Assembly (NCBI GenBank): GCA_042092935.1
Contig: JBELFK010000108.1
Location: 1-10,030, forward strand
Length of the DNA: 10,030 bases
DNA from: JASMHC01 sp042092935
Lineage (GTDB): Bacteria; Pseudomonadota; Alphaproteobacteria; Rhodobacterales; Rhodobacteraceae
Direction of reading: 5' to 3'
Numbering within the stretch: position 1 is the stretch's first letter; every line of letters begins with the position of its first letter. A program made the position numbers and the translations under genes. The notes under the pieces are model-generated. The model was given only the letters and a program-made list of their open reading frames with translations. It was not told the origin of the DNA and did not search any database. Below are positions 1-6,058 of the stretch, piece by piece.

Positions 1-44
1 CTCCCTTAGCAGGGGAGCGCCTTCGACCACTCGGCCACGTCTCC
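1..44 (-). tRNA. tRNA-Ser(GCU), 5' part only
   Basis: Read on the minus strand, the sequence starts GGAGACGTGGCCGAGTGG, the usual acceptor strand and D-arm of a class II bacterial tRNA-Ser. It continues into an anticodon stem (CTCCC/GGGAG) with the loop CTGCTAA. The anticodon GCT lies at 10-8 and reads AGC/AGU serine codons. The window edge cuts the gene just after the anticodon stem, so the variable arm, T-arm and 3' end are missing. It is transcribed away from lldD. Confidence 0.93.
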
Positions 45-53
45 GCCGACGGG

Positions 54-81
54 TGTATCTTCAACTTGCAGGGAATGACAA
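54..81 (-). promoter_or_regulatory. possible promoter of tRNA-Ser
   Basis: On the minus strand TTGTCA (81-76) lies 16 bases before GATACA (59-54), which would start transcription a few bases before the mature tRNA at 44. A TTGACA hexamer on the plus strand (89-94) sits back to back with it and could be the -35 of lldD, but its -10 partner (TCAATT, 111-116) is weak. This is an eye-made match only. Confidence 0.3.
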
Positions 82-159
82 GCGTCTTTTGACACTTGAA
101 TGGCAGGTTTTCAATTTGCTGTGGCGAAGCCCGATCTTGCATATTGCAGAGTGCATTTA

Positions 160-186
160 AAATTGGTAAACAAACATAACCAATTT
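160..186. promoter_or_regulatory. perfect inverted repeat upstream of lldD, candidate operator
   Basis: The arms AAATTGGT (160-167) and ACCAATTT (179-186) are exact reverse complements separated by 11 bases. The inner T and A give a T-N11-A arrangement inside a palindrome, the classic shape of a LysR-type regulator box. The TTGGT/ACCAA half-sites also resemble those of GntR/FadR-type lactate regulators, but those normally have a much shorter spacer. It ends 11 bases before the lldD start codon and overlaps a possible -10 (TAAAAT, 158-163). That position suits repression or a leader hairpin better than activation. Confidence 0.5.
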
Positions 187-197
187 GCGAGAATAGC

Positions 198-1361
198 ATG
201 ACTCCGATCACAAACATCGACGATCTCAAGCACCTCTACCGGCGACGCGTCCCGAAAATGTTCTACGATTACGCCGAATCCGGCAGCTACACCGAGAAGA
301 CATTTCGCGAAAACACGTCGGATTTTGACGAGATCAAATTTCGCCAGAAGATCGCGGTGGACATGAGCAATCGCTCGACGGCCTCGCATATGTTGACACA
401 GGACGTGTCGATGCCGGTTGCCTTGGCCCCAGTCGGGCTGACCGGCATGCAGCATGCTGACGGCGAGATTAAAGCCGCACGTGCAGCGCGGGATTTCGGC
501 GTGCCCTACACCCTGTCAACGATGTCGGTAAATTCAATCGAACAGGTGGCCGAGGCAACCAACGCCCCCTTCTGGTTTCAGGTCTACACGCTGAACGACG
601 ATGATTTCATGCGCCGCCTCATGGCGCGCGCGCGGGATGCAAACTGTTCGGCGATAGTGATTACATTGGACCTGCAAGTCTTGGGGCAGCGACACAAGGA
701 CATCAAAAACGGCCTGTCCACACCGCCGAAGCCAACACTCAAGACGATGCTGGACTTGTCGACAAAATGGCGTTGGGGGCTTGGCATGCTTGGTGCCAAA
801 AGTCGGACGTTTGGAAATATCGTCGGACAGGTCGAAGGCGTTTCGGATCCGACCAATCTGGCGGTTTGGACGAATGAGAAATTCGACCAGGCCCTCGATT
901 GGGATCGGGTCAGGGAATTGCGTAACATGTGGGACGGTCCGGTGATCCTCAAAGGGATCATGGATGCACAAGACGCGAAAAAGGCCGTCAACGCTGGCGC
1001 AGATGCAATTGTCGTGTCCAATCATGGTGGACGCCAACTTGACGGTGCGATCAGTTCAATCCGCGCATTGGAACCGATTGTCGAGGCCGTCGGTGACAAG
1101 GTGGACGTCTATATGGACAGCGGCATTCGGTCTGGCCAAGATGTTCTCAAGGCTTTGTCGCTGGGGGCGAAGGGCACGTTTATCGGGCGCAGCTACATTT
1201 ATGGTCTGGGCGCGATGGGGCAGCTTGGTGTAACAAAGGCCCTCGAAGTGATCCAAAAAGAGCTCGATATATCGATGGCGCTTTGCGGCAAAACTTCGGT
1301 CGCGGACATCTCGCGGGATATACTGATGATGCCCGAGGATTTCTCGACCCGTTGGCGATAA
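198..1361 (+). CDS. lldD: FMN-dependent L-lactate dehydrogenase (alpha-hydroxy-acid dehydrogenase)
   Basis: This 387-residue protein has the normal full length for LldD. The family oxidises L-lactate to pyruvate with FMN and, in LldD, passes electrons to the membrane quinone pool. Against plant glycolate oxidase the active-site set is in place: Tyr25 (FYDYAESG), Tyr130 (WFQVY), Asp158, Lys252 (LKGI), and His276 and Arg279 in SNHGGRQLDG. Phosphate and FMN binding fits DSGIRSG (307-313) and GAKGTFIGR (323-331). The position of glycolate oxidase Trp108 is Met109 (LSTMS), which fits lactate dehydrogenases better than glycolate oxidases. The segment after Asp158 reads LQVLGQRHKDIKNG instead of the usual TPRLGRR type. 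The ribosome binding site is weak (GCGAGA). No lactate permease is adjacent; the next gene converges. Other 2-hydroxy acids remain possible substrates. Confidence 0.9.
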   Translation: MTPITNIDDLKHLYRRRVPKMFYDYAESGSYTEKTFRENTSDFDEIKFRQKIAVDMSNRSTASHMLTQDVSMPVALAPVGLTGMQHADGEIKAARAARDFGVPYTLSTMSVNSIEQVAEATNAPFWFQVYTLNDDDFMRRLMARARDANCSAIVITLDLQVLGQRHKDIKNGLSTPPKPTLKTMLDLSTKWRWGLGMLGAKSRTFGNIVGQVEGVSDPTNLAVWTNEKFDQALDWDRVRELRNMWDGPVILKGIMDAQDAKKAVNAGADAIVVSNHGGRQLDGAISSIRALEPIVEAVGDKVDVYMDSGIRSGQDVLKALSLGAKGTFIGRSYIYGLGAMGQLGVTKALEVIQKELDISMALCGKTSVADISRDILMMPEDFSTRWR

Positions 1362-1376
1362 GGTTGCGTTAGGCGC

Positions 1377-2516
1377 CTATTTCATGCGCCGCGCAAGGAA
1401 AAGTCCAAGGACCGGAACCAGAAGCAGACTCGCGCCGATAAAAGCGAACGAGGCCGATAAGCCGTACCATTCAGAAAGGAAGCCCATGGCGGGTGGTCCG
1501 ATGAAAAACCCAGCATAGCCAAAGGCGGCTGTTCGGGCGATGGCCTGGGTGCGGGCGTCCTCTGACACCATCGCCCCGACGATTGCGAAACACATGGGCA
1601 CGATCACGGACACCCCAAGCCCGAGAATGACAAATCCAACGTAAGCCATGGACACCGACGACGCCAGCGCTGCAATAAACGCACCGCTGGCGGACACCAC
1701 AGCAGCGATTGCCGAAATGCCAAGGGGCGCATAGAACCGCGCGAGGATCTGCCCCGAAAACCGCCCCAGTGCCATGGTGCCACCGAGCAACGTCGGCCCG
1801 AGCGCGCCGCCAACGGCCCCTGCCCCAAGCGTGCGTTCAAGATGCAGCGCCGACCAGCCTTCGGTCGATTGTTCGGCCATGAAAGCAATCAACATGATCG
1901 CCCCGCTGATGAAAACGCCAAAGCCCAGATGCGTATTGGATGGCGCCGAAGATGCGGACGCCGAGGCCGTTGGCGTCGGTTTAAGAACAAACACCGCAAA
2001 CACCAATGCCACGACGCAAACGCCCAGAAAAATCTGGAACGGTGAAAACCCTGCGGCCCGTGCCAATCCGGTCAAAAAGGCCGAAACAGCGTAGGCAAGC
2101 GAAAACATTCCGTGATGATAGTTCATCAAAGACCGCTTCAACGCGGCCTCCATTGTTGAGACTCGGGCGTTCATCAAGACATCCAGCGCCCCCGAAGCGA
2201 CCGAGGCCAGAAACATGGCGAAGATGAAGAACCCCAGCCCTCCGGCAAGTCCGGGCAAAAGGAACGACACGCCCAAACCCGCCGCCAATACCGCGACAAC
2301 CGGACGGCCCAACAGACGCTCAAAGATCGGCGCGGTCCACATCGCGGCCACAGCGCCAATCGTCGCCAAAAGAAGCGCCATCCCGAATTGAGAATCACTT
2401 GCCTTGATGGCGGATTTCAGCACAGGAATAAGGGCGGCAAAGCTGCCCCAACACATGCCTTGCACCACGAAGGCAAGCGTGGTCGGGACAGAAACCCTAA
2501 AATCGCGCATATTCAT
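1377..2516 (-). CDS. MFS transporter, YbjJ-like
   Basis: This 379-residue, very hydrophobic protein has about 12 predicted membrane segments in two halves, split by a polar Pro/Ser/Ala-rich cytoplasmic linker near residues 180-196. The segment LDVLMNAR...MNYHHGMFSLAYAVSA (about 111-146) and AEQSTEGWSALHLERTLG (214-231) match the pattern of the YbjJ/fucose-permease-like branch of the major facilitator superfamily. The substrate is unknown and cannot be read from the sequence. The ATG at 2516 is supported by GAGGG (2530-2526) nine bases upstream; an internal ATG at 2510 is the alternative. The stop codon lies 15 bases from the convergent lldD stop, within a TAGGCGCCTA palindrome (1370-1379), and no clear terminator separates the two genes. 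On the other side it is divergent from rplY. Confidence 0.85.
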   Translation of the reverse strand: MNMRDFRVSVPTTLAFVVQGMCWGSFAALIPVLKSAIKASDSQFGMALLLATIGAVAAMWTAPIFERLLGRPVVAVLAAGLGVSFLLPGLAGGLGFFIFAMFLASVASGALDVLMNARVSTMEAALKRSLMNYHHGMFSLAYAVSAFLTGLARAAGFSPFQIFLGVCVVALVFAVFVLKPTPTASASASSAPSNTHLGFGVFISGAIMLIAFMAEQSTEGWSALHLERTLGAGAVGGALGPTLLGGTMALGRFSGQILARFYAPLGISAIAAVVSASGAFIAALASSVSMAYVGFVILGLGVSVIVPMCFAIVGAMVSEDARTQAIARTAAFGYAGFFIGPPAMGFLSEWYGLSASFAFIGASLLLVPVLGLFLARRMK

Positions 2517-2570
2517 CTGGATTTGCCCTCATTCCTCTGAATTGACCCGAATTTTCGCGTCAAACCCACT

Positions 2571-2598
2571 TTTCAACCATTTCGAAGCCGTCTATACG
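2571..2598 (+). promoter_or_regulatory. possible rplY promoter
   Basis: TTTCAA (2571-2576), a 16-base spacer, then TATACG (2593-2598). A second TATACA box (2615-2620) has no good -35 partner. The divergent MFS/rplY gap of 143 bases must hold promoters for both genes. This is weak, consensus-level evidence. Confidence 0.3.
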
Positions 2599-2648
2599 CG
2601 CAGCTTCACGCGGGTATACAGCCTTGGAGGATGCCCGCCCTAACCTAT

Positions 2649-2652
2649 GGAG
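2649..2652 (+). promoter_or_regulatory. ribosome binding site fixing the rplY start
   Basis: GGAG seven bases before ATG 2660. It decides against a longer in-frame reading from 2624, whose extra residues (MEDARPNLWRII) do not look like L25 and would place this site inside the coding region. Confidence 0.8.
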
Positions 2653-2659
2653 AATTATT

Positions 2660-3307
2660 ATGGCTGGATCAATTCCTGATCTACACGCCGAGGAACGCGC
2701 GGGGACAGGCAAGGGCGCCGCTCGTGCAGCACGTCGTGCCAACATGGTTCCTGGCGTCGTCTTTGGTGGCGACACTGACCCCCTTGCGATTCAGATCCCT
2801 TTCAACAAGCTGTTCAAGCTGCTGAAAGCCGGGCGTTTCAAGTCGACCCTCTTCAACCTCAAAGTTGAAGGCCAAGAAGACGTGCGCGTCATCTGCCGCG
2901 ACGTACAGCGTGATGTTGTGAAAGACCTTCCAACACACTTCGATCTGATGCGCCTGCGTCGGACAACGAAGATCAACCTGTTCATTCCGGTTGAGTTCGA
3001 AAATGAAGACACCGCACCTGGTATCAAAAAAGGTGGCGTTCTGACGATCGTCCGTCCCGAGGTTGAGCTTGTTGTAACCGCAGGTGACATCCCTGAGAAA
3101 CTGGTTGTTGACCTGGCTGACTCCGACATCGGTGACACCATCACGATCTCGTCGATCTCGCTTCCGGCGGGCACCAAGCCGACAATCGACCGCGACTTCG
3201 TTATCGCGAACCTTCAGGCTCCATCCGGTCTCAAGTCTGCGGACGACGATGAAGACGAGGGCGATGCAGCCGAAGCAGAAGCACCGGCTGAGGGCGGCGA
3301 AGAGTAA
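2660..3307 (+). CDS. rplY: 50S ribosomal protein L25 (CTC/TL5 type)
   Basis: This 215-residue protein binds 5S rRNA in the central protuberance of the large ribosomal subunit. The N-terminal 5S-binding domain covers about residues 5-95 (ERAGTGKGAARAARR near the start, VPGVVFGG at 30-37, VICRDVQRDVVKDLPTHFDLMR at 78-98). A C-terminal beta domain of the CTC/TL5 type covers about 102-190 (INLFIPVEF, GGVLTIVRPEVELV, PEKLVVDL, LPAGTKPTIDRDFVIANL). It is followed by an acidic, Ala/Glu/Asp-rich tail (194-215). The long two-domain form is the normal one outside enterics. A strong hairpin terminator follows 25 bases after the stop. pth, a frequent close neighbour of rplY, lies 2 kb further on with three unrelated genes between. 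Confidence 0.95.
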   Translation: MAGSIPDLHAEERAGTGKGAARAARRANMVPGVVFGGDTDPLAIQIPFNKLFKLLKAGRFKSTLFNLKVEGQEDVRVICRDVQRDVVKDLPTHFDLMRLRRTTKINLFIPVEFENEDTAPGIKKGGVLTIVRPEVELVVTAGDIPEKLVVDLADSDIGDTITISSISLPAGTKPTIDRDFVIANLQAPSGLKSADDDEDEGDAAEAEAPAEGGEE

Positions 3308-3332
3308 TCTTCCCCCACTTTGCGACACATTC

Positions 3333-3363
3333 AAACGCGGCTCCAATCGGGGCCGCGTTTTTT
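3333..3363 (+). terminator. intrinsic terminator of rplY
   Basis: Arms 3333-3344 (AAACGCGGCTCC) and 3349-3360 (GGGGCCGCGTTT) form a 12-bp stem with one U-G pair and an AATC loop. The stem runs into a six-base T tract (3358-3363). Confidence 0.92.
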
Positions 3364-3421
3364 CTTTCCCGATCCTCCGGCGAGCGATTAAGATCGATAC
3401 AGCAACCTAGGTAGCGTTCCC

Positions 3422-4492
3422 ATGGCTTTTGATTTCATCCTGATGCTCACATCCAATGACCGCACAATTTCGGATGCGCGGGCGCGTGTTGAAGAAGCGC
3501 TGGAAGGGGGCGTTCGCCACATCGGCTTTAAGGATGTGGGCCTTCCATTTGCCGACCTGAAAGCCGTCGCCGATGAAATCCGTGCCGTCGGCGGGCGCTC
3601 TTATCTCGAGGTTGTCAGCCTTGATGAGGCCAGCGAGCTTGCCTCGGCCAAGGCCGCCGTTGCCTTGGATGTGGACTGCCTGCTTGGCGGAACGCGCGCC
3701 GCGCAGGTCACCGACGTCACACGTCATCACCCGATCCGCTATTACCCCTTTCCCGGCCAGATCGTCGATCACCCAAGCGTGCTGCAAGGACCGGCGGATA
3801 AGATCGTCGAGTCGGCGAAAAACCTGGCCGAGCTTGAATACGTGCATGGCTTGGACCTGCTGGCCTATCGCTTTGACGGAGACGTTCCGGCGCTCATGAC
3901 CAAGGTATGCGCAGCCGTCGAAAAACCGGTCATCATGGCGGGCAGCATCGACTCGGCTCAGCGGGTTGAGGCTTGCGCCAAGGCGGGGGCCGCGGGCTTT
4001 ACCGTGGGAACAGCGGCCTTTGCCGAGGTGTTTCCAGCCAAGGGCGAAGGCTTTGCCGAGCAAATACGTGCGATCCTTGAATTAACATCCGCAGCCAAAC
4101 GCCAATCGACCGCACCGTTGCGGCTGGCACTCGCCGCGCATGACACCCGCAAGGCCCATTTGCGGGCTTGGGTCCTGCGGTTTGGCGATCAGTTGGTCGG
4201 CCATCGGCTGATCTGCACAGGTGACACGGGGCGGATGATAAAAGAAGCCGCCCCCGCTTTGAACGTGCACCGTCTGCAACGCGGGGCGCGCGGGGGCGAT
4301 CAGCAACTGGGCGCGCTTGTCGCGACAGGAGAGCTGGACGCGGTTATCTTTTTCGCCGACCCCACGCTTGCGCATAGTGGCGACGTGGATACACAAGCGC
4401 TCACACGGCTGGCGATGCTGCACGATACCCCGATCGCGCTCAGCCCCGCATCAGCCGATATGATCGCCAACGCGCTATTGACGCCCGCGTGA
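3422..4492 (+). CDS. TIM-barrel / methylglyoxal-synthase-like fusion protein
   Basis: This 356-residue protein has two parts. Residues 1-222 show the eight strands of a TIM barrel: FILMLT, HIGFKDVG, YLEVVS, DCLLGG, RYYPFPG, LDLLAYR, VIMAGSI and GFTVGTAAF. MAGSI (172-176) and VGTAAF (195-200) are placed like the phosphate-binding loops after strands 7 and 8. I cannot name this domain's family. Residues 233-353 match methylglyoxal synthase, which in E. coli makes methylglyoxal from dihydroxyacetone phosphate: AHD (239-241), TGDTG (266-270), GGDQQ (291-295, catalytic Asp293), VIFFADP (308-314) and DVD...LTRLA (321-331). Several E. coli substrate-contact positions are changed (see findings), and the usual C-terminal end of about 20 residues is absent. 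The ribosome binding site is weak (AGG, 3409-3411). The gene follows the rplY terminator and ends one base from the convergent Lrp gene. Triose-phosphate chemistry is the likely theme; the actual reaction is open. Confidence 0.75.
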   Translation: MAFDFILMLTSNDRTISDARARVEEALEGGVRHIGFKDVGLPFADLKAVADEIRAVGGRSYLEVVSLDEASELASAKAAVALDVDCLLGGTRAAQVTDVTRHHPIRYYPFPGQIVDHPSVLQGPADKIVESAKNLAELEYVHGLDLLAYRFDGDVPALMTKVCAAVEKPVIMAGSIDSAQRVEACAKAGAAGFTVGTAAFAEVFPAKGEGFAEQIRAILELTSAAKRQSTAPLRLALAAHDTRKAHLRAWVLRFGDQLVGHRLICTGDTGRMIKEAAPALNVHRLQRGARGGDQQLGALVATGELDAVIFFADPTLAHSGDVDTQALTRLAMLHDTPIALSPASADMIANALLTPA

Positions 4493-4493
4493 C

Positions 4494-4955
4494 CTAAAGC
4501 GGCAACGCTGTGGTGTCCTTGATCTCTTCCATCACAAAACTGGCCGAGACGTCGCCCAAAGGCACCCGCTTGATAAGCTGTTGATAAAAGCGGTCGTAAT
4601 CTTTCATATCAGCGACCCAAACCCGCAACACATAGTCAAGATCGCCGCTGGTGCGATAGGCTCCGACGATTTCAGGCAAGGCCGCGACGGCGCGCTCAAA
4701 TTTCGCCAACCAGTCTGGCGAGTGCGCGCCAGCGCGGATTAAGACAAGCGCAGACAGGCCAAGTCCGACAGCCTCGGGATCGATCAGTACCACGCGGCCC
4801 TTGATGACGCCCTGATCCTCCATCGTGCGCATTCTGCGCCAACAGGCGTTGCGCGACAACGCAACTTTGCCCGATAGGTCGTCCATACTTTGAGACGCAT
4901 CTTTTTGCAGTTCTCGCAGTATTGCACGATCAATATTGTCCAATTCATGCGCCAT
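4494..4955 (-). CDS. Lrp/AsnC family transcriptional regulator
   Basis: This 153-residue protein has the usual length for the family. The N-terminal winged helix-turn-helix spans about residues 5-55 (LDNIDRAILRELQKDASQSMDDLSGKVALS, then the recognition helix RNACWRRMRTMEDQGVIKG). The C-terminal RAM effector-binding and oligomerisation domain spans about 66-146 and includes the typical GAYRTSGDLDYVLRV (98-112). These proteins form octamers that wrap DNA and respond to amino acids or related small molecules; the effector here is unknown. The start at 4955 is the only reasonable one: an in-frame TGA lies nine codons upstream, with no start codon between. There is no good Shine-Dalgarno sequence, because a perfect palindrome abuts the ATG, which suggests autoregulation or a leaderless or short-leader message. 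It is divergent from the 80-residue gene at 5060. Confidence 0.9.
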   Translation of the reverse strand: MAHELDNIDRAILRELQKDASQSMDDLSGKVALSRNACWRRMRTMEDQGVIKGRVVLIDPEAVGLGLSALVLIRAGAHSPDWLAKFERAVAALPEIVGAYRTSGDLDYVLRVWVADMKDYDRFYQQLIKRVPLGDVSASFVMEEIKDTTALPL

Positions 4956-4956
4956 A

Positions 4957-4975
4957 CTTGGGACGGTATCCCAAG
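4957..4975. promoter_or_regulatory. palindromic operator at the Lrp gene start
   Basis: CTTGGGA (4957-4963) and TCCCAAG (4969-4975) are exact reverse complements around a 5-base centre. The site ends one base from the Lrp start codon. Lrp/AsnC proteins commonly bind their own promoter at short, imperfect dyads, so self-binding is the simplest reading. Confidence 0.6.
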
Positions 4976-4996
4976 ATATTCACAAATACCACCATC

Positions 4997-5020
4997 TTTG
5001 GGACAAATTCTCATCCCTTA
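4997..5020. promoter_or_regulatory. second, degenerate copy of the TTGGGA dyad
   Basis: TTTGGGA (4997-5003) and TCCCTTA (5014-5020) repeat the arms of the site at 4957-4975 with two mismatches and a 10-base centre. The two TTGGGA cores are exactly 40 bases apart, close to four helical turns. That suits cooperative binding by an Lrp-type multimer between the two divergent genes. Confidence 0.4.
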
Positions 5021-5059
5021 AAGCACATTCTAGCCACACCAAAGAGTCGGAGAGACAAA

Positions 5060-5302
5060 ATGACCGAGAACGTACAAGGCCAAAGCCACTCACAGCTTCT
5101 GAAAGCCTTCACAGATCACCCATCTTCGGTGGGCGAGACCTATTGGCAACATTTCTTCTTTGCGTCGCGGTTTTCTCTCCGGCTTTTTGGAGCCGCATTC
5201 GCGGCGCTGATCCATGCGTTCCTGCCGTTTCTTTTTGACAAAACCGCCAGCAACATCATCGCCAAACTGCATCACAAGCTGACAAATCGTTTCGAGGGCT
5301 AA
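5060..5302 (+). CDS. small DUF6356-like protein with one hydrophobic segment
   Basis: This 80-residue protein has FTDHPSSVGETYWQHFFFASRFSLRLFGAAFAALIHAFLPFLFDKTASNIIAKL (17-70). The order of HP-SVGE-Y-H, a hydrophobic stretch, HA-LPFLF and TAS is the one I associate with the DUF6356 family. No function is known. Residues 38-59 could span or lie in the membrane, and the C-terminus is basic (KLHHKLTNRFEG). The start at 5060 is supported by GGAG (5049-5052) seven bases upstream; a longer in-frame reading back to 4922 would run through the operators and the Lrp start and is not credible. It is divergent from the Lrp gene and may share its operators. The family name is from memory and less certain than the gene itself. 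Confidence 0.78.
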   Translation: MTENVQGQSHSQLLKAFTDHPSSVGETYWQHFFFASRFSLRLFGAAFAALIHAFLPFLFDKTASNIIAKLHHKLTNRFEG

Positions 5303-5377
5303 CAGCCTTTCACTGGATCGCCAGACCTCGGGCCGCTATACACGCGCCAACACAGTGGCAAGAAGGTGCGGCGCGGT

Positions 5378-6058
5378 ATGAAACTCTTTGTTGGTTTGGG
5401 CAATCCGGGTCCGAAGTACGCTTTTAACCGCCACAACATCGGCTTTATGGCCCTTGATCGCATCGCCGAGGATCAGGGTTTTGGCCCTTGGAAGTCCAAG
5501 TTTCAGGCGCAGATCACCGAAGGGCGTCTTGGCACCGACAAAGTCATCCTGCTGAAACCGCAAACCTTCATGAACCTCTCGGGCCAATCTGTTGGTGAGG
5601 CGATGCGGTTTTACAAACTCACCCCATCGGATGTGATCGTGTTTCACGACGAGCTTGATCTGGCCCCCGGCAAGGCCCGCGCCAAAACCGGTGGAGGCCA
5701 TGCGGGCCACAACGGGTTGCGCTCGATCCACCAGCATATCGGTGCCGACTATGACCGTATCCGACTGGGGATCGGCCATCCCGGCGACAAGTCCCGCGTC
5801 TCGGGATATGTCCTCAGCGATTTCGCGAAAGCGGACCAAAACTGGCTCGATGATCTTTTGCGCGGAATTTGCGACGGGGCGGCCTTATTGGCGGACGGCG
5901 ACGCGGGCAAGTTCATGAATGCCGTGGCGCTTCGGTTGAACCCACCCAAGCCGCCAAGCCCAAAACCAGCCCCAAAGGCCCAAACCAAACCAGCACCAAT
6001 TGAGCCTGAACCCGACACACGTTCGGCTTTGCAGAAGCTCGCGGACAGGTTTCGCTAA
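5378..6058 (+). CDS. pth: peptidyl-tRNA hydrolase
   Basis: This 226-residue enzyme cleaves peptidyl-tRNA released from stalled ribosomes, recycling tRNA. The catalytic set is complete: Asn9 (GLGNPG), His19 (NRHNIGF), Asp91 (FHDELDLAPGKA) and Asn112 in GGGHAGHNGLRS, with KPQTFMNLSG at 60-69 and RLGIGHPG at 129-136. The core ends near residue 188. A Pro/Lys/Ala-rich linker (about 189-212) and a short predicted helix (SALQKLADRFR) then extend it beyond the E. coli length. ATG 5378 is chosen because MKLFVGLGNPG is the usual N-terminus and AAGG (5363-5366) lies upstream. A GTG at 5366 would add only MRRG and would overlap that ribosome binding site. Its stop overlaps the next start (TAATG), so the two genes are probably translationally coupled. 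Confidence 0.96.
   Translation: MKLFVGLGNPGPKYAFNRHNIGFMALDRIAEDQGFGPWKSKFQAQITEGRLGTDKVILLKPQTFMNLSGQSVGEAMRFYKLTPSDVIVFHDELDLAPGKARAKTGGGHAGHNGLRSIHQHIGADYDRIRLGIGHPGDKSRVSGYVLSDFAKADQNWLDDLLRGICDGAALLADGDAGKFMNAVALRLNPPKPPSPKPAPKAQTKPAPIEPEPDTRSALQKLADRFR

Noticed and set aside
534..1037. Minus-strand open frames opposite lldD
   Set aside because: They show no ribosome binding site or recognisable features. lldD on the other strand has complete family motifs over its whole length.
1370..1379. TAGGCGCCTA palindrome between lldD and the MFS gene as a bidirectional terminator
   Set aside because: It is only 10 bp with no loop and no flanking T or A tract, so it is too weak to call.
3407..4063. 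Minus-strand frame opposite the TIM-barrel domain
   Set aside because: The plus strand encodes a coherent eight-strand barrel continuous with the methylglyoxal-synthase domain. The antisense frame has no recognisable pattern.
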